In this document: positions 1 to 6,270 of the stretch, piece after piece
Numbering within the stretch: the stretch's first letter is position 1
Layout: each line of letters starts with the position of its first letter
Assembly (NCBI GenBank): GCA_016870235.1
Contig: VGCB01000173.1
Span: 1 to 6,270 of the forward strand
Direction: 5' to 3'
DNA from: Actinomycetota bacterium
GTDB taxonomy: Bacteria > Actinomycetota > Thermoleophilia > Gaiellales > Gaiellaceae
Length of the DNA stretch: 6,270 bases
Translations under genes and position numbers: made by a program
Notes under the pieces: generated by a model
Seen by the model: the letters and a program-made list of their open reading frames with translations, nothing else
The model's database searches: none
What the model was told of the DNA's origin: nothing

Positions 1-421
1 TACACGGGATAGGAGGGACCTGGCTCGGCTGACAGCCTCGACTTCCAGCTTCCGAGAAGAGGCATTCTGACAAATCGGCCGTTCATGGTGACTATGCTCG
101 GCGCCGCTGACTCAGAAATCGAGCAGAGGCTGCCGATCGCTCCCGAGAGGGTCTGGTCGCAAGCGCGCTCCACGCTCCAGCAACAGGCGATCGCTTCGGA
201 GCGCCGATCCAGCCAGAATTCCGGAACGTCGCGCAGAGGAGGCGTCGCTCGGGACGACGGCGGCCACCCAAGACGCCATCCGTCGCGACGACCCCAAGAC
301 CCTCCCTTGCCCGACACCGACCGGATCAGCGCTCGACTGCGGTCGAGAAGCCACCGATCCGCCGCCGTCGGACCGCGCCAGGTTTTGGTAAATCTGCCGG
401 CAATCCGTCCCCGGGAAGATC
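1..421. other. Upstream stretch with no confident gene
   Basis: No reading frame here has a convincing start, ribosome binding site and composition. A + frame from the ATG at 85 runs to 441, overlaps the next gene's start and becomes very arginine/serine-rich after about position 215, which is typical of a non-coding frame in GC-rich DNA. The +2 frame is open from 92 to the TAA at 389-391 and has a more protein-like composition in its second half, so a decayed small gene is possible (see findings). The first bases read TAC ACG GGA TAG in frame 1 and could be the tail of an upstream gene, but three codons prove nothing. I found no convincing -35/-10 pair; the promoter of the ATPase gene presumably lies here or further upstream. 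Confidence 0.6.
413..418 (+). promoter_or_regulatory. Weak Shine-Dalgarno for the STAND-TPR gene
   Basis: GGGAAG lies just ahead of the ATG at 422, with its GGA core five bases from the start codon. The match to the 16S anti-SD is modest and the spacing is short. The start is fixed mainly by the in-frame TAA at 389-391: no other ATG, GTG or TTG lies between that stop and 422. Confidence 0.35.
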
Positions 422-3400
422 ATGCCCATAGAAAGTCGTAGGACCGCAGCCGAGAGAAGGGCGATCGAGCGAGATGCCCTCGGGCTCTTCACCGATCGTA
501 CTGGCCCCATCCGGAGGTTTCTCGGCTATCTGAACGACGACCCTGGGCCGAGCACTGTGCTCTTCTTTCACGGCGTCGGTGGGAGCGGGAAGAGCCTCCT
601 GCTTCGCCATCTCCGGGAGAGCTTTCTCAAACGCCTTCCCTCTCGACGCTGGCTCGAGGTCCGAAAACATCCTGACGAGGTCGTCGTCGACAAAGTCCTA
701 AGTGCCCCTGCAGGACGCGAGCGTCCGATCGCTTGCGCCCATCTCGACTTCGCCATGCCTCCCGAGCAGTGGATGTCACCTCTGGAGGCGATGCCGGCGC
801 TTCTCATGCTTCGGCGCCAGCTCGCAGCCTACAAGATTCGGTTTCCTCTGTTCGACTTTGCATGCTTCTTGAGACTCCAGAAGACCGGCAGCCTTTCCAG
901 GGATCAGCTTCGACAGGTGTTCCCACCCGAGGAGCTGGAACTGGCCGCAAGTGTCGTGGAGGCGTTCCTCCCGGGCGTTGGCAGTACCGTCAAGTACCTC
1001 AGCCCAAGCTTCGAGAAATGGTGGCGGAAGCGCATGGGCCGGAAAGTCGACGAGCAAGCGGTCGAGGACATCGTGAAGCTCGACCCCGAGCGACAGCTTC
1101 TCGACGAGCTGCCGTCCCTCTGGGCAGAGGACCTCAATGCCGCTGTGAGAGCCGCGGAAGGCCCTCGCCGGGTGGCGCTTTTCTTCGATGCGCACGAGGC
1201 GTTCTGGACGAGCCGACGCCCCCTGGGGGATGCACTATTGCATGAGCGCGACGAGTGGCTCCGCAGGCTCGTCAGACGCCTGGCGCGCGAGGACGGCATC
1301 GTGGTCGTCGCGGCGGGACAGGAACCCCCTCGGTGGCCGGAGGCTCCCTACGACACCGAGGTTCCGCTCGAACACCTCGATCTCCAGCCGATCCCGTGCC
1401 TGTCTGACGAGGACGCCGAGCGCTGCGTCGAGAAGGCCATGGCCGTATTCCCCGCGATCCGCGGCGCCCTCGCCGACCCGCAGCTGCGAAGAAATGTCGT
1501 AGCCACGGCGCGAGTCGCGGACGGAGAGGTCCATCCCTTGTATCTGCGGCTGTGCCTCGAGATCGTGAGCACGGCAGGGCACGAGATCGACGCGCACCAG
1601 TTCGCCACCAGCCCCGCAGCCGTCCGCAAGGCCGCTGACCTCCTGACCCGGCTCTTCCGGTACACGGACGAGGAGGTTCGCTCGGCCGTTCGCGCCCTCG
1701 CCGCCTGTCGCGCCTTCGATCGGGAGATCTACTTCCAGCTCGGTCGTGAGCTCGGCTTCGCGGTGAGCTCGGCTCTTTTCACGCGCCTCCTGCAGCTCCC
1801 CTTCGTCGTGCCGGCCGGCTCCAGCGAGGGTGGTCGCTTCAGGATCCACGACGTCGTTCGGTCGCCGCTGCGCAGGATGGCAGATGAGCTGCTGGCCTCT
1901 GCCCACGCGAGGCTGGAAGCACGCTATCGCGAGAACGCTCGCGCCGGTGATCGAGCTGCGCTGCTCGAGGCGATCTACCACGCGAACCAGATCGACTGGA
2001 CGCGCGGCCTATCCGAATGGGAATCGACGTTCACCGAGGTCGTCGAGGAGGGCCGACACGATTTCTGTCGCTCGCTGCTAGACCTGGCGCGCGACCTCGA
2101 GATCGACTCCAACGCGGCGCGCGCGAAGGTTGCCCGCTGCGAGGCGCGCTACCACGCGCTGTTCTCGCGCCACCGCGAAGCAGAGAGCGCGTACAGCGAG
2201 GCTCGTCGCTTTCACGACCTCGCCGCGACGACAGAGGGGGACTCGCCCGAGCTCCGCGCCGACCGTGCGCTACTTCTCGAGCGACTGGGCGAGCTGTACG
2301 GCGACCTGTCACGATATGCCGAAGCGGAGACGACGCTGCGGGAGGCGGCCGCCCTCTACGAAGCCCTTCTCACAGACAAGACCGACGACACCGAGCTACG
2401 TGGGCGGCTCGGTGAGTGCTACTTCGCCCGGGCCGACTACCTGATCGAGCAGTCGAGATTCGACGAGGCGAACGACCTCTATCGAGGCGCCCTGAACGAA
2501 GCGGAGAAAGTGCTGGCGATCGACGCCGACGACCTGCGAGCCCTCCGGTGCCGGGCGTACTCGCTGGCAGGCCTTGCCGAGCAGCTCGTCGGACGGGGAT
2601 CTTTCACCGAAGGCGAGCTGAGGTACCGAGAAGCCTTGGTGGCAAACGAGCGCATCCTGGACGCCGCCCCGGATGACGTCCTCGCCCTGAACGATCACGC
2701 CCACACCCTGATGTCTCACGGGTGCACCCTTGCAGAGCTGAGCAGATACCCCGAGGCGATACGCGATTTGAGGCAGGGGCTCGCGGTCTTCGATCGCCTC
2801 GTCAAGGACATCGCATCCGACACGATCGTCATCACGAATCGCGCCCGGGTTCTCTGCAGGATGGGAGAGATCGCCCTGCAGACAGGTGACCTCGTCGCCG
2901 CGAGGAGCGCGTTCGAGAAGGCAAGAGCGGCCACCGGGTCCGCCATCGCTCAGGCGTCCGACGATGTCTACGCCCACTGCACGGATGCCCAGATCCAGCT
3001 TGGACTCGCTCGACTCGATCTCCTCCAACGCGACGTGCCTTCTTCCGTCGAACGGTGCCGCGCCGCGGAGGAGGCGTGCCACAAGGCGCTCGAGCCAGCC
3101 CCCGATTACGCAGAGGTTCTCGAGATCAGAGCTGGCGTCGCCTTGCAGCTCTCCCGTTCGCTCGCCGCCTCCGGCGACGCGGTCGCCTCGGCCTCGACTC
3201 TCGCGTCCGTGAGCGCACTGTGCGACGACGTCCTTCGCGCTGCCCCGGCTTCACCCCGCGCGCGCCTTGCGAAGGCCGCGGCGCTCGTGGAGGGCGGCTG
3301 GCAGCGAGCCCGGACCGGCGACGGCCCGAACGCGGCCGACGCGTTCTCTCGTGCCATCGAAGCGCTCAGCCGGTTCGGCGACGCGGAATCGAGCGACCCT

Positions 3401-3634
3401 CGCGGGCTCTCGATCAAGGCCTTTGCGTGCATCGGCCTGGCGGCTCTCGAACCGACGCCATCAGGAGCCGCCGCATTGCCGAGACGAGCACGGGCGGATG
3501 CGGAGACCGCGATCACGAGCCTCCGGAGAATTGCACCGAACTCGGGCTCTGCTGCCCTGGCCGCCCAGCTGCTGGAAGAACGACTCGGCTTTGCCGGCTC
3601 TCCATTCGTTCACCCCCTTCCCCACCTCGCGTGA
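422..3634 (+). CDS. STAND/NACHT-like P-loop ATPase with C-terminal TPR array
   Basis: This is a 1070-residue predicted cytosolic protein with no signal peptide or membrane segment. A short N-terminal part ending in an FTDR-type lead-in (about residues 23-26) is followed by a Walker A motif, GVGGSGKS, at 51-58. An FPLFDFA motif sits at 141-147. The hydrophobic Walker B strand ends at D256 in FFDAHE, with E259 a likely catalytic acid. A further strand ends in AAGQ at 297-300, followed by RW at 304-305. Residues 368-374 (GEVHPLY) resemble the GxP-type motif of STAND proteins. Residues about 400-480 look like a winged helix ending in an IHDVVR motif around H476. Ten TPR-like units of about 48 residues fill 559-1041. 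STAND ATPases generally act as nucleotide-driven switches in signalling, regulation or defence, with the repeats sensing a ligand or partner. No nuclease, protease, TIR, kinase or DNA-binding effector is visible, so the specific role is unknown. The peptidase gene follows 57 bases downstream on the same strand. Confidence 0.9.
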   Translation: MPIESRRTAAERRAIERDALGLFTDRTGPIRRFLGYLNDDPGPSTVLFFHGVGGSGKSLLLRHLRESFLKRLPSRRWLEVRKHPDEVVVDKVLSAPAGRERPIACAHLDFAMPPEQWMSPLEAMPALLMLRRQLAAYKIRFPLFDFACFLRLQKTGSLSRDQLRQVFPPEELELAASVVEAFLPGVGSTVKYLSPSFEKWWRKRMGRKVDEQAVEDIVKLDPERQLLDELPSLWAEDLNAAVRAAEGPRRVALFFDAHEAFWTSRRPLGDALLHERDEWLRRLVRRLAREDGIVVVAAGQEPPRWPEAPYDTEVPLEHLDLQPIPCLSDEDAERCVEKAMAVFPAIRGALADPQLRRNVVATARVADGEVHPLYLRLCLEIVSTAGHEIDAHQFATSPAAVRKAADLLTRLFRYTDEEVRSAVRALAACRAFDREIYFQLGRELGFAVSSALFTRLLQLPFVVPAGSSEGGRFRIHDVVRSPLRRMADELLASAHARLEARYRENARAGDRAALLEAIYHANQIDWTRGLSEWESTFTEVVEEGRHDFCRSLLDLARDLEIDSNAARAKVARCEARYHALFSRHREAESAYSEARRFHDLAATTEGDSPELRADRALLLERLGELYGDLSRYAEAETTLREAAALYEALLTDKTDDTELRGRLGECYFARADYLIEQSRFDEANDLYRGALNEAEKVLAIDADDLRALRCRAYSLAGLAEQLVGRGSFTEGELRYREALVANERILDAAPDDVLALNDHAHTLMSHGCTLAELSRYPEAIRDLRQGLAVFDRLVKDIASDTIVITNRARVLCRMGEIALQTGDLVAARSAFEKARAATGSAIAQASDDVYAHCTDAQIQLGLARLDLLQRDVPSSVERCRAAEEACHKALEPAPDYAEVLEIRAGVALQLSRSLAASGDAVASASTLASVSALCDDVLRAAPASPRARLAKAAALVEGGWQRARTGDGPNAADAFSRAIEALSRFGDAESSDPRGLSIKAFACIGLAALEPTPSGAAALPRRARADAETAITSLRRIAPNSGSAALAAQLLEERLGFAGSPFVHPLPHLA
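2096..3544 (+). repeat. Protein-level array of ten 48-residue TPR-like units
   Basis: Residues 559-1041 of the ATPase divide into consecutive units starting at 559, 607, 655, 703, 751, 800, 847, 895, 943 and 992. Their lengths are 48, 48, 48, 48, 49, 47, 48, 48, 49 and 50. Most units open with Asp-Asp or Asp-Ser/Thr, usually after an Ala-Pro or similar turn. The clearest units carry [R/S]-[Y/F]-x-E-[A/G] near unit positions 25-29 and an R-x-A-like pattern near 34-36. This is the helix A/helix B layout of a TPR with lengthened helices. The first unit and the last three are the most degenerate. The DNA itself is not a tandem repeat, which points to old, diverged duplications. Such an array should form a superhelical binding surface for peptides or partner proteins. 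Confidence 0.8.
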
Positions 3635-3691
3635 CCGACATGCACCCCAGTTCACGGAGAGCGCCCCTTTTGACCGCCGGTTGCTCATTCG

Positions 3692-5884
3692 ATGCCAAAC
3701 CATAGAACGTCGCCGCCGCTGGCCGAACTGCGGCCGCAGGGATCGATCCTCCACGGCGTGGAGCGCATCGACGAGTACGCCTGGCTGCGCGACCTCGAGG
3801 ATCCCGCCGTCGCCGCCTATCTTGCCGCGGAGCGGGCCTACTACAATTCGTGCACGGCCCACCTCGAACCGCTCCGGGAGCGCCTCTTCCTCGAGATGTG
3901 CGCGCGCGTACCCACGATCGAGCGCTCCGCAGAGTGGAACGCCGACGAACACGTGTACTGGACCGAAAGGTCGCACAACGCCGAGCACGAGCAGCTCAAG
4001 CGCAGACGTTTGCGTCCTTCGGCAGCGGCAGTCCCGAACCTCTCCTCCCGATCCACGACCGCCCCTCGAGCGTCCGCCGTTGCCTCGGACGAGACCCTGC
4101 TCGATCTGGAAGCCCTGGCCGCGACTTCGGAGTCTGCTCATCTGGATCTCGGGGCTCAGGAGATCAGCCCCGACGGTCACCTCCTCGCCTATTCCGTGGA
4201 TCTGGACGGAAGCGAGATGTTCGAGCTCCGTATCCGCGACCTCGAGCGAGGGGTGGACCTGCCCGACGTCCGGCCACAGACGGCACCCGGCGTGGCCTGG
4301 TCAGCGGACTCTGGAACTCTCTTCTACGTGGTCCGCGATCGGGCCCAGCGGCCCCATCAGGTCTGGCGACATCGCGTGGGAACGCCTGTCGAACGGGACG
4401 TCCTCGTCTTCCAGGAGCACGATCGCCGCTTCGAGGTGACCGTTCGCACGACGCGGTCCCGCGGCTTGATCGTCGTCGACTCCGCGAGCAGGGATGCGAG
4501 CGAGGTCCTCGTGCTGCCGGCCGATGCCCCCGATTCGCCGCTCCGGTCCATCGCCAGCCGGCGGAAAGGCCACGAATACAAGGTCGAGCACGCGCCGGGT
4601 CCTCTCGGGAACGGGCTCGTCATCCTCACGAACTCGGGCGACGCGCGGGAGTTCAGACTCGCCTGGGCTCCGCTCGAGTCGCCCGGGGAGAAGGGCTGGA
4701 ACGATCTTCTCGACCACGACCCACGCGAGCGCTTGTTCAGCATCGACGCATTCTCGGCGGGTATCGTGGTGGGGCTTCGTCGCGACTCGACGCAGCTCTT
4801 TCGCGCATTCCCACACGGAGGTGCGCCGTTCGAGATCCTGCCCGACCACACCCTCGGGAACGTACGGCTCGGCCGGAACGAGGAGTGGAGATCGCCGTTC
4901 TTGACGGTCGTGCAAGAGGCCGAGTTGCACCCGCCGACCACCTGGGACGTCGACCTCCTCGGTGGTTCACGCCGCGAGCGCCATCGCACCACCGTCCCGG
5001 CCCATGATCCAGATCACTACCTGGCGGAGCAACTCTGGGTGGAGACGGAAGACCGCGAGCGCATTCCCATCTCCATCGTTCGACACCGAGACACGCCGCT
5101 CGACGGCTCCGCGCCATGCCTCCTCTCCGGCTACGGAGCCTACGAAGACGCGTCCGAGCCCGAGTTCGACATCACCCTTCCATGCTTTCTGGACCGTGGC
5201 CTCATCCTCGCCCACGCGCACGTGCGCGGCGGGGGCGAGATGGGCAGGAGGTGGTGGCTCGACGGGCGGCTCGCACGAAAGAAGAACAGCTTCTCCGATT
5301 TCTTGGCCGTCGCGGACTTTCTCGCTGCGGGCCTCGTCGACGGCCAGCGGATCGTCTCGCGCGGCGCCTCTGCCGGGGGGCTGCTCGTGGCCGCAGCGAT
5401 GTCGCAGTGCCCAGCGCGATTCCGCGGCGTGGTGGCAGAGGTCCCCTTCGTCGACGTGGTGAACACCATGCTCGACGACTCTCTTCCGCTCACCGTCAAC
5501 GAATGGGACGAGTGGGGCGACCCGCACCATCCGGAGCAGGCAGCCTACATGCTCGCCTACTCGCCCTACGACAACATCCCACCACCCGGCAGGCCCTTAA
5601 CGCTGATCACCGGCGCGGTGAACGATCCGCGCGTCCTCGTTCACGAGCCCGCCAAGTGGACGGCCCGCCTCCGAGCAAGCGCCGCGGATCACGGCGCGGT
5701 CACCGATCTTGCGGGGGGTGCGGGCGACTCCGACCCCGCGGAGCCGCCGGCCCGCCCGAGCGGAGTGCTCTTCCGCGTCGAGCTCGAGGAGGGAGCACAC
5801 GGCGGACCATCGGGGAGATACAGCGCGCTGCGCGAAGAGGCTGAGATCCAGGCGGTCGTCCTCGCCCTGATGGGCGTCGGATAA
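3692..5884 (+). CDS. S9A family serine peptidase, oligopeptidase B-like
   Basis: This 730-residue protein hydrolyses short peptides in the cytosol; oligopeptidase B (PtrB) cuts after Arg or Lys. The N-terminal arm has the family signature HG at 21-22 and YAWLRD at 29-34. A beta-propeller follows (about 75-420), with SPDG at 159-162 and RPHQVWRH at 220-227. The alpha/beta-hydrolase domain has GYGAY at 480-484 (oxyanion tyrosine probably Y481), RGGGE at 512-516, nucleophile Ser560 in GASAGG, Asp645 in NDPRV and His703 in GAHGG. Ser-Asp spacing is 85, the same as I recall for E. coli PtrB (532/617). E604 and D606 fall where PtrB has the P1-binding Glu576/Glu578, which supports basic specificity. 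The Asp-His gap is 58 against about 35, owing to an insert near 667-690. Residues 104-133 form an odd, perhaps frame-shifted linker. No Shine-Dalgarno precedes the ATG, but a TGA at 3671 and the absence of other starts fix it. A general S9A prolyl oligopeptidase is the alternative. Confidence 0.93.
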   Translation: MPNHRTSPPLAELRPQGSILHGVERIDEYAWLRDLEDPAVAAYLAAERAYYNSCTAHLEPLRERLFLEMCARVPTIERSAEWNADEHVYWTERSHNAEHEQLKRRRLRPSAAAVPNLSSRSTTAPRASAVASDETLLDLEALAATSESAHLDLGAQEISPDGHLLAYSVDLDGSEMFELRIRDLERGVDLPDVRPQTAPGVAWSADSGTLFYVVRDRAQRPHQVWRHRVGTPVERDVLVFQEHDRRFEVTVRTTRSRGLIVVDSASRDASEVLVLPADAPDSPLRSIASRRKGHEYKVEHAPGPLGNGLVILTNSGDAREFRLAWAPLESPGEKGWNDLLDHDPRERLFSIDAFSAGIVVGLRRDSTQLFRAFPHGGAPFEILPDHTLGNVRLGRNEEWRSPFLTVVQEAELHPPTTWDVDLLGGSRRERHRTTVPAHDPDHYLAEQLWVETEDRERIPISIVRHRDTPLDGSAPCLLSGYGAYEDASEPEFDITLPCFLDRGLILAHAHVRGGGEMGRRWWLDGRLARKKNSFSDFLAVADFLAAGLVDGQRIVSRGASAGGLLVAAAMSQCPARFRGVVAEVPFVDVVNTMLDDSLPLTVNEWDEWGDPHHPEQAAYMLAYSPYDNIPPPGRPLTLITGAVNDPRVLVHEPAKWTARLRASAADHGAVTDLAGGAGDSDPAEPPARPSGVLFRVELEEGAHGGPSGRYSALREEAEIQAVVLALMGVG

Positions 5885-6232
5885 GGGACACGATGCTGCC
5901 GGTCGTCATCCCGAGCGCGCCAGTGCGGCCTGGTTCATGAGCTACGTCTTGATTGCGTCGACGAGCGCCTTCGAGCGCTGCGCCGCACCTCCCCGAGCCG
6001 CGCACAACGCTCGGATCCGCCGAGATCCACGATCGCCGCTTTAGCAGCAGGGAGACCCGGCGAGCGCGGCCGTTCACTGCAGGGAATCGACCCGAGAGTC
6101 CCACTCCATCGTCTGGTCGCCGCGACGGTGCAGGGCCAGCGCCTTGAACGTAAGTGCTCGGCCGGCCCCGTCTGGCATTGACGCCCGCGCCTCAGCGATC
6201 CTCGGGTCGGGCCCGCGAGGAGGGGGCCGGAC
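5885..6232. other. Intergenic stretch, no gene supported
   Basis: After the peptidase stop codon there is no long frame with protein-like composition on either strand. Two very short + frames (5893-5940 and 5937-6044, overlapping at ATGA) lack credible ribosome binding sites or length. Several short GC stems occur but none is followed by a T run, so I do not call a rho-independent terminator. The right end of this stretch is probably the 5' leader of the gene starting at 6233. Confidence 0.6.
6217..6223 (+). promoter_or_regulatory. Strong Shine-Dalgarno for the gene at 6233
   Basis: GAGGAGG is a near-perfect anti-SD match ending nine bases before the ATG at 6233. It is the best ribosome binding site in the window and the main reason to accept the partial gene that follows. 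It may be partly covered by a hairpin (see findings). Confidence 0.55.
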
Positions 6233-6270
6233 ATGGATCGAGAGGCAGCAAGGATTCGCGGACGGGTGCG
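6233..6270 (+). CDS. Probable start of a downstream gene, cut by the window edge
   Basis: An ATG nine bases after a strong AGGAGG begins an open frame of twelve complete codons (MDREAARIRGRV) that leaves the window without a stop. The visible residues are charged and hydrophilic, so this is not a signal peptide or membrane start. Too little is present to name a family. It lies on the same strand as the two genes upstream, but the 348-base gap suggests a separate transcription unit. The support is the ribosome binding site and the open frame only. Confidence 0.45.
   Translation, partial: MDREAARIRGRV

Noticed and set aside
67..98. CTGACA with GACTAT or TATGCT downstream as a sigma-70 promoter
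   Set aside because: The -35 match is good, but GACTAT at 17-base spacing matches only three of six positions and TATGCT needs a 20-base spacer. Too weak to call.
1235..1981. A 248-codon minus-strand frame inside the ATPase gene
   Set aside because: It lies wholly antisense to a gene with clear motifs, and its Glu/Arg/Gly-rich composition mirrors the codon bias of the + strand gene. No ribosome binding site or family motif was seen.
3267..4439. A 390-codon + strand frame overlapping both real genes
   Set aside because: It is very rich in Arg, Ser, Pro and Thr, spans the end of one well-supported gene and the start of another, and has no motif. It is a shadow frame of GC-rich coding DNA.
5968..5983. 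AGCGC-CTTCGA-GCGCT hairpin as a terminator after the peptidase gene
   Set aside because: The stem is only five base pairs and no T tract follows, so it does not meet the pattern of a rho-independent terminator.
5893..6044. Two tiny + frames overlapping at ATGA (15 and 35 residues)
   Set aside because: Only the first has a weak AAGGGA upstream at too short a spacing, the second has none, and neither shows a motif.
6178..6210. TTGACG as a -35 box for the gene at 6233
   Set aside because: No A/T-rich -10 element lies 16-18 bases downstream. A sigma-54 reading from TGGCA also fails, because the GC is not at the required distance.
5700..6234. Minus-strand frames covering the end of the peptidase gene and the right intergenic region
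   Set aside because: Both are strongly arginine-rich, one overlaps conserved catalytic sequence on the other strand, and neither has a recognisable domain.

Overview
This GC-rich window (about two thirds G+C by eye) carries two complete genes on the + strand, the probable start of a third at the right edge, and two flanks without a gene I can support. There is no taxonomic marker. High G+C, a large STAND-type ATPase with a long TPR array, and an oligopeptidase B-like peptidase would fit a myxobacterial, planctomycete or related large-genome Gram-negative bacterium. That placement is an inference from gene types.

Layout. Positions 1-421 hold no convincing gene, only a weak hint of a small broken reading frame. 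Positions 422-3634 encode a 1070-residue P-loop ATPase. It has a Walker A motif at residues 51-58, a Walker B motif ending at D256, a winged-helix-like middle section, and a C-terminal array of about ten TPR-like repeats with a very regular 48-residue period. After a 57-base gap without a terminator, 3692-5884 encodes a 730-residue cytosolic serine peptidase of the prolyl oligopeptidase family S9A, closest in motif pattern to oligopeptidase B. Its Ser560/Asp645/His703 triad is intact. Positions 5885-6232 are apparently non-coding. A strong Shine-Dalgarno sequence then precedes an ATG at 6233 that runs off the window.

The two complete genes share a strand and may be co-transcribed. The first looks like a signal-sensing or scaffold ATPase: a STAND switch plus TPR ligand or partner surface. 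It has no recognisable effector domain of its own. The second would cleave small peptides after basic residues. A functional link is possible but rests only on adjacency. I see no CRISPR array, mobile element, tRNA or rRNA.

The points most worth checking are the 48-residue repeat register, the effector-less STAND protein next to a peptidase, two peptidase inserts (one of which may be a compensated frameshift), and a possible hairpin over the ribosome binding site of the last gene.
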